DNA from: Thamnaconus septentrionalis
Lineage: Eukaryota; Chordata; Actinopteri; Tetraodontiformes; Monacanthidae
DNA: 64,000 nucleotides
NCBI GenBank assembly: GCA_009823395.1
Contig: CM020515.1
Span: forward strand, 14,608,489-14,672,488
Direction: 5' to 3'
In this document: positions 39,401-53,069 of the stretch, in pieces
Layout of the letters: each line of letters opens with the position of its first letter
How positions within the stretch are numbered: the stretch's first letter is position 1
Translations under genes and position numbers: made by a program
Notes under the pieces: generated by a model
Told to the model about the DNA's origin: nothing
Seen by the model: only the letters and a program-made list of their open reading frames with translations
The model's database searches: none

Positions 39401-42400
39401 CTTCAGAAGAGCAAATTATACTCCTTGGTTTTTGGAAAAGGGTTAATCCTTTTTTGGGGCAGAGTCCGGCATTAATAATTCAAGAAGTTTTCTTCCATCA
39501 ATGTCCAGGTCGCTCACTAAACTTTGTGTTTTATCCCTGTTTGACTCATCTCTTGACCAATCTCCTTTGAAACTTTGGAAGATTTTACCTTTTTCAGTGA
39601 CCAACATGCAGCTCATTCAGCCTTCTCTCCCCTCCTGGCCTTGCATGGTCTTTGCATCCTACACCTCCTCCACAGACACTCATTATTAGCACACACACGT
39701 CTCATAAACACTCATGAACACTCATGATTGTTGTACAATTGTGTGTGTTGTGTGACTACACACTTGTAGTCACACATTGCCCTTTCACATACATTCGCTG
39801 TGATATTTGTGCACAGAGGAGGCATTATCTCGCTTCCTATTTGATGTACTGTTTGAGGCCCTTATTTTCCATTCTAAGATTAAATATCAATCTTTCACAC
39901 ATCAATATAAAACAGTGGTCCCCAACGTTTTTTTTGTTGGGGACCATTCAGCTCACTTGACAGTTTTACCACATTTATTTATCTAATGGAGTTTTGTCTC
40001 TATCCTTTCCTTCAAGATATCAATGAGTGTTCAGAGAACGAGGGCTTGTGCGGGGATAATGCTTTTTGCAGTAACACAAGTCCACAATACTCCTGCTTTT
40101 GCGACGTAGGATTTCTCTCCAGCACTGGAGGGGAAACCTTTCGCCACGGTGATAATGTGTCTTGTGTAGGTGAGTATGCCTAAAAACAAATATGGCTGCG
40201 TGTGAAGATATGCTGTTTCTGTGACTGTGTGATGTCTTTGTAGACTCACACTGATGTTTCCCTCAGTTATTCCTCCCACGTACTCTGTCTTGTCATCACT
40301 AGATGTGAACGAATGCAAAGAGCACGACACGTGTGGTGCGAACGCAACCTGCTTCAACACAAATGGAAGCTATTATTGCACCTGCAATTCTGGATTTGCC
40401 CTGAAATCAGGCGCGTCCAGCTTCACTGAGACTGGTGAGCGATGTGAAGGTAAGGGCAACACGAAAGAGATAAGACACAAAAAACTGTGTTCACACTTTT
40501 GGATCTTTGGTTTTGCTTCTTGTTTTTTGTTTTTCACCGTTCTTGTAATGACTCTTGCCTGGAGGGACGGCGGTGGACTGACAAACACATGTATCCCCCA
40601 CCGATTTGTTTCCTTCGCAGACATGTGTTCGATCGATAAGACAATCTGTGGAAACGGAACCTGCCACCCCACACCTAACGGCCACCTGTGTGCATGTCAC
40701 AAAGGCTTCACAAACTATTTCAACCAAGGGGCCAAATGCATACGTGAGTACACAGCGCCACAACTTTTTTTTCGAAGCACCCGTTAATGAACGATATAAA
40801 CGATATAAATCCATGAGGACAATAATTAATAACAAAAACTGTCTCTCCTCAGCTTTAGACTGTGATGTTTTTGTGGATCATGAGAAGGAGGTATAGCCAC
40901 GCCTATAACATTGCAATATGAAGTTTCAATCAGATGACTTTTTAAACTAACCTAACAATATTTTCTCCCAGGAATTTCCTGCAGGACACGATTTTGCGTT
41001 GCTGTTGAGAAAAAGCTGCCAGAATCTTTCAGAAACTGGCATTTCATGCCATGTGGATGGATACGACATACTGGAGGTACGACTGCAGTTCACTGACATG
41101 CAATTGACTTTGAGAGAGGCTGCAACTCAGCAGCCAAGAGAAACAGGAAGTCCCCCTGCATCCCCCACCACCACCCCTGATCACATGGTGTTCAGATGCC
41201 TGTGCACTGTCTGTGAAATGTTTATGTTGACCTGCAGTGCTGTGCGGCCCGACAGTCCGCGTCAGTCAGTCTGACTCCGTCTCCCTTTTCCCAACACATG
41301 TAGAGACTGTTGTCCATCGTTGACAAGCTCTTGTCCAGTGGAATCGTGGAGAATAACAGGAAAGTATCCGCATTTCTGGCCATGATGGAAAGCGCTCTGG
41401 GGCTTGTCAGCCCTTTGATAACACCTCCCGGAACAAATAGATCCTCCAATCTTGCAGGTTTGATATTGATTAAAATACACAGTTTTTCTTCGCAGTCTGA
41501 TTTTATCTTTCATGGAAGAGGCAGTGCAATTCAGTGACGTCTCTGGCACTGATGCACGTCTTAAAGAAACTCTCTTTGTATGGTTTTAGAACTGAATGTA
41601 CTGGTGCATCGAGGTCATTTCCCTGACGGACCTGTGACGTTTTCATCTAGCAAAGCCAAACTGGGCATCAACATGGAGACGGCAGCTGGCTCGCCCTCCT
41701 CTTATCCTGGTACCCGCCTTGTTCAAAAATGTCACATCCATCGACCATCTAAAGTCTAATGTGGATCCAATTTTTTTTTTCACCTCCTCCCATTCGTGAA
41801 AGGTTTTGCCACCGTGTCCATGCTGAGCTACTCCAACCTGGAGAAATCAGCAGACGGCTACTTCAGCGCGATGGAGCCGCAGAAAGGACACACCTTCAAA
41901 ATCAACTCGAGAGTCGTGACCGTCAGCGTCAGCAACAGGAACACGAGTCACCTCGACCAACCGGTCAAGCTGACTTTTGACCACCTGGAGCAGGTAGCGG
42001 ATATTTTGACCAATGTGATTGCTTTATGGGGTAACATTTACCCAAAACATAGCCAGAGGTGTGACGATACGAAAGACAAGTAAAGTGCAGCTATTTGAAC
42101 TCCGCTGTTGCGCAATTCAATATATAAGTGGATCATATTTCAGTGGGAGGTTATGATGGAGTTCGTCGGCTTCCAGGTCACTGATCAATGCGTTGTCAGT
42201 ATAGAGAAAAATACATTTCTAGAAAATAATATTAGTTATGTTATTGTTATTAAAAGTGTAAATATATGTATGTGACAATTAATTTATTGTTTTTGTATTT
42301 TCATACTTTTTACTTAAATACATTTCCGCACCTATGCTTTCTAACTTTGAATTAGGTAAAGGAGGTGAATCAGTGCTTTTTTTACACAAGTATCTGTACT

Positions 42401-44697
42401 TTTACTTAAGTACACTACATGAATACTTTTGCCTCCTCTGAAAATAACAATGGATTGTGTTTTTGTGTTTTCCAGTCAGGTGGGTTGAACCACACCTGTG
42501 TTTTCTGGGATTCCTCAAAGGAGGGAGGTTCCTGGTCGCCTCGTGGCTGCACCGTGGAGGAGTCCTCCACAAAACGCACCCTATGTTCCTGCACCCACCT
42601 GAGCAGCTTTGCGGTGCTCATGTCGCTTTATGAGATGGAGGTGAGAGCAGAGCCATGACCTCACAGCTGAGATGCTGCCGTTTGTTTTGTGCTTTTTTTC
42701 CCCTGAGCTTCAGTGTGACTCTTCTCTGTGAACAGGACAAGTTTGACTTGCAGCTGATGACCTGGGTGGGTCTGTCCCTCTCGCTGGTCTGCCTCTTCCT
42801 CTGCATCCTGACCTTCTCCATGATCCGCTCCATCAAGAGTCCGAGGACAACAATCCACCTGCACCTGTCCATCAGCCTCTTTGTGGCCATCCTCATCTTC
42901 CTCACGTGCATCTCTCGCACAGAGAACAAGGTAAAATGCCTCTGCGGCCTGTTGCAGCGAGATGAGCCCATTAGTGCCGCAATTTTTTCCGACACTTGGT
43001 GAATTCAGTGAAAAAACTTTGAGCGCAGCTGTTGAATGATTTATGTGGGTGCTGAGAATTATAAACAATTCAGTGAGTTTTTTGTTTCTTTTTTTTTATT
43101 ATTTCTTTCAACACCCTTTCTCCCACCCTCTCTGTCTCTGGTGCACTAGGTCAGCTGTGCAGTGATCGCAAGCCTGCTGCATTTTTCCTTCCTGGCAGCG
43201 TTTTGCTGGATGTGTCTGGAGGGCGTACAACTCTTCAGGATGGTTGTCTTGGTCTTCAACACCAACTTTAAAACTCTTTACATGATGATTGGCGGATATG
43301 GAATCCCAGCCGTGATTGTGGCTGTCTCTTTATTGGTCAACGCAAAGGAATATGGTACCAACAGATAGTAAGTTTAGTCTTCTGATGAAGATAATAATAA
43401 TAATTAATAAATACTTAGCAATGTTAAAATTGTTATTATGTATTTCAGTTGCTGGTTAAGTCCAAAACTCATTTTGAGTTTCTTTGGCCCAGTCTGTGTT
43501 ATCCTCGTTGTGAGTAACCTTGTTAAGTCATTAAAATATATTTTATTTCTTATTGTAAGAAATGCAGTATCCTCAACTAATCGCTGATGCTTGATGTCTT
43601 GCAGATTAATATTTTCTTTTTTCTCATCACTGTGTGGAAGTTGGCACAGAAGTTTGCGAGTTTAAACCCTGACTTGGACAAACTGCAGAAAATAAAGTGA
43701 GCGAACAGCAACACCAGATGCAACACTTCTGAGGGTGTGCTTAGCTTAGGCGGAACATTTCCTGTTTCTAAAAGCAAATAGTACGTGATTTATGTTTTCT
43801 CCTAGAACTCAAGTTAACGGGTTTTTTTCGTGTCTCTGTTGCCATCTGCAGGACATTCACCATTACTGCAGTGGCCCAGCTGTGTGTTCTCGGTATCACG
43901 TGGATATTTGGCTGTTTCCAGTTTGACGACAGGACAATGATAATGTCTTACTTGTTCACCATCTCTGGCAGCCTTCAGGGAGTGATGATGTTTTTCTTCC
44001 ACTGTCTTTTTTCGAAACAAGTGGGTCACGGCGAAAAATCAGCATTTCGTGCTGGCATGTTTGCGGTGAAGTCTAACATTGTGCCATTAAATGTGTCTTG
44101 ACCTCAGGTGAGAGAGGAGTATGGAAATATCTTCTCCAAATTATGTGCACCCAGCAAGAAGAACTACTCAGAATTCGGTTCACTCTCGAGCAAACCACAG
44201 GTAACTGTACAACTTGAGTACTTCTTGTGCGTCGTCAACAAGGTGACTCAAAATGCAACACATGCAATAATATTCTGCATTAAATATATGATGGAGAAGT
44301 TTCCTGATTTAAACTCATTTGTATAAATGAATCAACGTACATTTAAACTTGAACGATGGTTGAACTGCTACAATTATATGATACATAACTCAGCATTTGA
44401 TAACTCAAGTGGTCCACTCACAAAATGTCTTTTCTTTTTTTTAATCACATGACATCAAAGATATTTGATTGTGCAAAGCTAGCACCTCAGGTTTTTTTTT
44501 TTACATGTGATGATGAGAGCTTTATAGATGAAAAGTGATATGTATTGCATGCTGTTCACAGAGCCAAATTACACCATTAGTAAAAGAAAAGTGGAAGTGT
44601 CTGCCATGACAAATCTTGTTCTAATTGCTTTGTATTTGGGTGTGGTGGGTTGCAGGCATCCAAAAGCACACAGGACACAGGAGAGTCTCATATCTGA
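36401..44697 (+). CDS. adgre5: Adhesion G protein-coupled receptor E5 (CD97)-like, 19 coding exons
   Basis: Exons: 36401-36431, 37750-37818, 38025-38192, 40017-40169, 40303-40449, 40621-40743, 40853-40890, 40972-41076, 41304-41457, 41590-41709, 41803-41993, 42476-42640, 42736-42930, 43150-43367, 43449-43509, 43605-43696, 43852-44020, 44108-44200, 44656-44697. All have GT-AG borders and sum to 777 codons plus stop. The protein has a signal peptide (about 1-20), then four EGF-like modules, one per exon from exon 3 to exon 6. The first three start D-I/V-D/N-E-C, typical of calcium-binding EGF. A GAIN region follows (about 243-488). Its GPS has W444, C458, C470, C472 and H474-L475-S476, so self-cleavage after L475 is expected. 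Seven membrane segments follow from about 490. The tail ends in Ser-His-Ile, much as CD97 ends in Ser-Gly-Ile. Neighbouring ptger1 supports the ADGRE5 name. Another ADGRE paralogue is the main alternative. Confidence 0.9.
37457..37500. repeat. Perfect 44-bp palindrome centred on a full CRE
   Basis: The left arm 37457-37478 and right arm 37479-37500 are exact reverse complements with no spacer. The centre holds TGACGTCA (37475-37482), the full cAMP-response-element/ATF consensus, flanked by TGAC and GTCA repeats. It lies in intron 1 of the adgre5-like gene. Confidence 0.95.
38442..38844 (+). mobile_element. tRNA-derived SINE with 12-bp target-site duplication
   Basis: The body is about 38454-38832. 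Its head is tRNA-like, with an A box near 38465-38475 (TGGCGCAGTGG) and a B box at 38509-38519 (GGTTCGATTCC). The middle is unrelated to tRNA, and the end is a (TGAA)n-type tail. The identical 12-mer TGGTGTTATGCC flanks it at 38442-38453 and 38833-38844, which is the mark of LINE-driven insertion. It lies in sense orientation in intron 3 of the adgre5-like gene, between two EGF exons. I recognise it as a common teleost SINE type but cannot name the family safely. Confidence 0.9.
39749..39776. repeat. 12-bp hairpin
   Basis: Arms 39749-39760 and 39765-39776 are perfect complements around a 4-base loop. Intron 3 of the adgre5-like gene. Confidence 0.85.
39915..39947. repeat. Short inverted repeat, possible DNA-transposon remnant
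   Basis: GTCCCCAAC and GTTGGGGAC face each other across a T-rich loop. The left side reads CAGTGGTCCCCAAC, which resembles hAT-type transposon ends known from vertebrate genomes (recalled, not checked). There is no second end nearby, so this may be a fragment or chance. Confidence 0.35.
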
Positions 44698-44804
44698 GGA
44701 GTTCAATAGTAACACGAGAGCAAGAGTTTACTGTACGAAAATGGCATCCTTTCATTTCATTTCATTTTGACCTTTTTAAGCTAAGCCTGCTGAACTGCTG
44801 CTTG

Positions 44805-44840
44805 AATAAATATATTTAAAATTAATTTTGACAAATAAAG
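44805..44840 (+). promoter_or_regulatory. adgre5: Poly(A) signals of the adgre5-like gene
   Basis: AATAAA occurs at 44805-44810 and again near 44834, about 110-140 bases after the stop codon. This fits a short 3' UTR. Further AT-rich copies downstream (up to about 45,400) could serve longer forms. Confidence 0.6.
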
Positions 44841-44849
44841 ATAAATTGT

Positions 44850-45800
44850 TAAATTATGGCAGTAATTAAAGAAAAAACTACTCAGTATTTTAAATGTTTT
44901 TTGAAAAATAAAAGTTTTGTTGCTGTCATTATTTTTCAGCTATTTTAGTAGAAGAATTTATCAAGAAGGAAAATAATGTTTCTTCTCATGTCAAGATATT
45001 GTTTTTAGTCTGTTTTTGTGTAAGGGTGGGGGGAAATAATGATATTGAAATAGAAAATATCAAAACGGCTGATGAAATTGTCATGTCCTGCAATGGTGCA
45101 TCTTAAATGGATTAGTGTATCTCTCAGGTACTTTATAGGATTTAAAGACAATCAATAAGGTAATTTTTTTGAACTTGTCAAATATGAAATTTGAATTGAC
45201 ATTATGTAAATATAACCAACAAATACGGACAGATGTTTGGAATGTTTGTGAACAATATTGCTGGGCAATTCTCTCCATTCTTGATCTCTGCAGTGTGTTT
45301 ATTGTATTATCTATGTGATAAGTGTTGCTCTGCACTTTGTTTTTGTATCAAATGTACACACACATATAATATATATATATATATAGTTACTGCTTTAAAA
45401 TAAATGATTTTCCTATTAGCCTCAGTTTTATCTTTCAGTTAATTTTAAACAGAAACCCATGAGTTACTCCTTCTGCCCTGAGTGAAAGAGTCAAGTTAAA
45501 ACATTGACAAATCATACCATCTCCTTTATCTTTTTGCCTGCCGTGGTGGTGGAAATCTAACCACAGGTTATGCCATGAGAAATTCACTTTTTAACGTTTC
45601 ACATTTTGATAAGAGCTTGAGGCAAACGACCATTACTGAGTTCACTCTGATATGTTGTTGCGTAACTGCAAGTAGGAGATAATCATCAAAAGACTAGAGC
45701 AGCACAATTACACCATGGCCAGTTTGAGTAAATTACAGTAAATTAAGTTGCTGACAAATTTCTCTTTCTGCGGTTTGACTTTTAAAAGTGCACAACATTA
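44850..45800. other. Intergenic, adgre5-like to ptger1
   Basis: AT-rich with a short AT run at about 45366-45385. No coding signal. It probably holds downstream 3' UTR sequence of the adgre5-like gene and the promoter region of ptger1. Confidence 0.5.
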
Positions 45801-45801
45801 G

Positions 45802-46114
45802 TATAAATAAAATGAAAAGCAGTGCTGGAATTAGTGCAGAAGATCAACAGGGGAGACGAAGAAGATATGTAAGCGGAAGGCGGAGCGGAAAATTTTAAAC
45901 CACTATCTGCAGATAAAATAGCTGTCAAGCCTCTGCGAAGGAGGGGGAAAAGGAGAGATGGATCTTTCGCCCTTTCCGGGAAAGGTGAAAGAAGAACCAG
46001 ACACAGTGTTTGGAGCTCCTTCTTTGAAGATGTTACAAATGGTAGTCAAGTTTTAAGGCATTTGATCTTTTTATCCGGACACAACGAAAAAAATCCAGAC
46101 ACAGTCGATTGAAG
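45802..46114 (+). promoter_or_regulatory. ptger1: Probable ptger1 promoter and non-coding first exon
   Basis: A TATA-like TATAAATA lies at 45802-45809. A non-coding stretch ends in GAAG followed by the donor GTATGTG at 46115. The coding exon has an acceptor just before its start codon (TTCTCTGTAG ending at 46582), so at least one upstream non-coding exon is required. Start and end of this exon are inferred. Confidence 0.45.
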
Positions 46115-46515
46115 GTATGTGTTATCTATTATTCATCGTCACTTTACAGTAATCTGCTGTGCAGGAAGCACGCTTTGGACTTTCCGCTGTATTAATGAAT
46201 ACATTCAAGATGGACTAAAAATATAGGTCTTGTCAAAATTGTGGAATTTTTTTTGATATGATCAGTTTATACCACTGCTGTTCTTAGTGAAGGTTGTAAG
46301 GACGTAAAAAGAGATTAAAATATAATAACACAGATTTTCCCTTTTGTTTTTTTCATGGAACATAATCTGAAAGATTCCATTATCAGTCTGCTTGAATGAC
46401 TAATGTAAGCCAGTAATACATGTCTTCAAGATTTAAAAAGACACCATGAAATGTCCATGAAACTGCAGTGAACCTTTGTGATCTTGTGAAACCGTTTTTC
46501 ACTTGGTTAAATGTT

Positions 46516-46546
46516 TTTGTTTGTTTGTTTGTTTGTTTGTTTGTTT
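46516..46546. repeat. (GTTT)n microsatellite
   Basis: About seven TTTG units, just upstream of the ptger1 coding exon acceptor, where they add to the pyrimidine-rich tract. Confidence 0.9.
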
Positions 46547-46594
46547 ACAAACTGAAGTACTTTAACCGTTTATTCTCTGTAGGATTCATCAAAC

Positions 46595-47812
46595 ATGAAG
46601 ACTCCGGCCATGCTCATGACGGCTCTTCCTGCCTCTTCAGTACCGTTCAAACTGCATTTCAATATGAACGCCACAGAGCAGCCCCACACCCCTACTCAAG
46701 CATTTGGTTTTGGGATGACATGCTTCACTCTCATATTTGGAGCCGTTTCCAACCTTGTAGCTCTTGGAATTTTGGCCCATTTAAAACATAGCCGCCGCCA
46801 ATCAAAAGTTTCCTTCTGGCTGCTCACTGTGCTCTTGCTTTTGACTGACCTTGGAGGTCACGTGATCCTAGGTGCTTTTGCCCTTTACATGCACATCTGT
46901 TTGTATTTTAAGAAACAAATTTGGGAGCCCAGCAAGCGACTATGTGATATGTTTGGAGCAAGTATGGTGTTCTTCGGGTTGTACCCTTTGTTTTTGGGTG
47001 GTGCCATGGCTGTGGAGCGCTGCGTGGCCATCACTAAGCCCTTTATCCACAATTCAAAAATCTCACTAAGCCGTGTGCGCCGCGTTGTGGCACTATTGTT
47101 CTTCATTGCACTTATTATGGCAGTTCTACCGCTTTGTGCCGTAGGGACTTACACCACTCAGAACTCTGGGACTTGGTGTTTTCTGCCCGTCCACGGTCCC
47201 CAATCTACAGCTGACAGCATCCTGGTATTGGCCTTCTCATGTCTGGGCCTCGCTGCACTTATTCTGTCGCTGTTATGCAACATCCTGAGTGGTCTAGCGT
47301 TGCTGCAGGCCAGAATGAGGACTCAAAATGTCATTACCAGATCAGTAGGTTTCCTTTCTCGTCGCTCATCGTCTACATCGACTTCCTCCTTGGTTTGCTC
47401 GTTGGATGTGGAAATGATGGCACAACTGGCAGCAATCACAGTGATTTTCTGCATATGCTGGAGCCCTTTCCTTGTGAGTACAGCTCCGATAGATGGCAGG
47501 GTTTGTTTGTTTTTGTCTTTTGTTTTTAAATGAGAAGGTTTTCATTTGAGTACTAACGACCACATTATCTTTATTTTATTGTAGATTCACATCTTTTGGA
47601 CTCAGTTCCATCAGAGTCTGATCCCCGCCACCCATGAGAAGGATGATTTTGCTCTTCTAAGTGTCCGTATGGCCTCCTGGAACCAGATCTTGGACCCATG
47701 GGTTTATATTCTGCTGAGAAGAGTGGTTTTTACAGAGTTTTTTCCTCCTTCAACACACAGAGAACTGCTGCAGCTCCCAAGTGAATCATGCTCTAAATGT
47801 TGTTCTTATTGA
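46595..47812 (+). CDS. ptger1: Prostaglandin E receptor 1 (EP1)-like GPCR
   Basis: Exons 46595-47473 and 47585-47812 join in phase 0 to 368 codons plus stop. The single intron falls at the end of TM6, the known conserved intron site of prostanoid receptor genes. Prostanoid hallmarks are all present. N25 is a likely glycosylation site. C117 at the top of TM3 can pair with C195. The E141-R142-C143 motif replaces DRY. Extracellular loop 2 has GTWCF (192-196). In TM7, R321 is the Arg that binds the prostanoid carboxylate, and D330-P331-W332 follows. The third loop/TM6 segment D-V-E-M with C-I-C-W-S-P matches EP1 closely. The family member signals through Gq and calcium in mammals. The cytoplasmic tail is short and ends in a Cys cluster. 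Fish have several EP1 copies and I cannot say which this is. Confidence 0.92.
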
Positions 47813-48300
47813 CTGGAAAACTCTGATGTATATCTGAATGCGAATAATATATACTGTACATATTTTAAATCTAATTCACCAGAGAATGTGTGCATAAAAA
47901 CTACATCTTTGGCACTGTGTGCAGTTGACAGTGACACTTGTTCCCGGTGCCAGGATCCACAACGGCCACAAGCTACTTCTGGTGGAGCAGACGGGTAACG
48001 AGCAGATTCACCAATCACAGTTCAGAGTAGTCTGACAAGCATCATGAGGAACAAATGGTCGAGCAGCTTGAGGGACCTCACACTCAAGTGGGCGGGGCTT
48101 CTTCAGGAATGACTCTTCAATATGGAGTTTAGAAACTAGCTTGATTGTCATTGCATTTTATCGCTGGAATCCAGATAACAAGTTGCCTTCGTTTTATATG
48201 ACCGGCAGTGTTAGAAAACAAATTTTGTTTGCCAACGTTCGACGTAGCCGGCCGTTACTGAAACACACCGTCTCAACCTAAACAGTTTGTTAGCAGCAAG
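47813..48300. other. Intergenic, ptger1 to slc27a1
   Basis: 3' UTR of ptger1 followed by upstream sequence of slc27a1. No other gene seen. Confidence 0.5.
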
Positions 48301-48379
48301 CGGCGTTGACGAACGGTGAACTTGTGCCGTAACACCCTCCAACTCCAGAATTACGTAAACTTTATTCATTCACTTCTAT

Positions 48380-48503
48380 TCGGGCGGGTCAAACCGTCAT
48401 CCGAGGTTCCGACTGGATTCCGCGAGTGGTACGGAGAAAGTTACGACAAACAAGTTGGGTTGACCGGCGGGGTTACCGGGTGAAAGGTGGTCGTCTGTAA
48501 AAG
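48380..48503 (+). promoter_or_regulatory. slc27a1: Probable non-coding first exon of slc27a1
   Basis: A strong donor, AAAG followed by GTAAGTT, lies at 48504, preceded by CpG-rich sequence. The start codon of slc27a1 at 48820 is closely preceded by acceptor candidates. This fits a 5' UTR exon ending at 48503. Its start is not visible. Confidence 0.5.
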
Positions 48504-48739
48504 GTAAGTTGGTTGTTGTATGTGTTCATTTGTTTTGAGGGAACATGTTTGGTTATGCGTCCGGAGGCTATCTGTTTCGTACTTTAAGTAAATTGTCGTG
48601 TGAATCAAAAATTTAAACCCGCTCGAAGCGTTGCACGTGCTGTTCTGCCTGTTTTACCCAAACAGTTTCCTGTTTGCGCCGCACTTGTGTGCAGCTGTGT
48701 GTCGTACGGTAGTCGGGTTGACTAAATAAAAGTATGAAA

Positions 48740-48741
<2 letters not shown>

Positions 48742-48780
<39 letters not shown>
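48742..48780. repeat. (CT)n microsatellite in the acceptor region of slc27a1
   Basis: A CT run of about 38 bases with one A. It ends 14 to 37 bases before the AGs that could serve as acceptor for the first coding exon, so it may form part of the polypyrimidine tract. Confidence 0.9.
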
Positions 48781-48819
48781 CCTCACTCTCTGAAGCCTTG
48801 TTTTCTTTCATCTCGAAGA

Positions 48820-52054
<3,235 letters not shown>

Positions 52055-53069
52055 CACGGAGGCCTCAGCAGGCAGGTCCAGGGGCCTCTTTTAAACAGAT
52101 GCCCGTTCACCGAGGGCGCACGACTGAAGCGTCGAGGGTCGTGGTACACCAGCGTCCTTGATTTTGATCGTCAGGGAAAAGCTGAAAATGACTACTCACA
52201 TAGACGTAGAGCACTGTTGCAGATGCTGCTTTAACTCTGTATAGGTCACAGTCAGGTGATAACAGGAGGGATGAATTCCCTTTTTAACACACCCTCTTAA
52301 TATTTGAATAAACACTTCAAGAAGCCTTAAGGCAGGACTGCACAAAGAGTGGGCATCTTGCCCACCGTGTTACTTGCATAAATGTTGGGATTGCAAGAGA
52401 TCCAACTATTACAAACTCTGTTACAGGGTTCTATGAATACCTATTCTGAAATATAATGCAAAGTGAAGAACAGCCTGGGTTGATTATACTTGAGGTCAAA
52501 CCTGTATAGTTATTTTTGTGTGTTGGGACAGAAATGACCACTTATGAATATGCAGCACATGTGGCAACTAGATCAAACACTAATTGTTTAACGCAGCAGA
52601 AAAATTAATCTTTTAATTTTGAATATTTGAACCTATGAACAACGGTGGCATTTGTTTTGATTCTTCGCAGAGGTTGTTACTGTGTGCCTTATAGAAAAGT
52701 TCACATCTGTGTTGGAACCATTTAATTCTCTTTTCTTTTTTTTGGAAAAGTGCTCAAAAGTTTGGGGGACAGACGCTATTTTGTGTCATGCAGCACTGAG
52801 TCCTAAACAATGATTATTTCATGTAACAAATCCTATCCATCTAGTAATATATAGTTGTTGAAATTTTATGAAGCTATTTTTCGAATTCAGATCTTACCGA
52901 CTACCTTTTTGTCGTAACCAAAATTAAAAAGGAAAAAAAAAGTAAAACATGACAATGTCGTAACCCTCATTTTAAATAAATGAATTACCATCTGCTTTCA
53001 TGGAAATGTAGTCCTTTTAATTCTTCTCAGTAATGCTTATCACACTTCATTTCTGTCACTGGGTTTTAT
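52055..53069. other. Tail-to-tail intergenic region, slc27a1 and TRIM gene
   Basis: Both genes end here. For slc27a1, AATAAA lies at 52307-52312 and again at 52975-52980. For the minus-strand TRIM gene, ATTAAA is read on the minus strand at about 53016-53021, just past its stop. If the distal slc27a1 site is used, the two 3' ends lie within about 50-100 bases of each other. No other gene seen. Confidence 0.55.
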
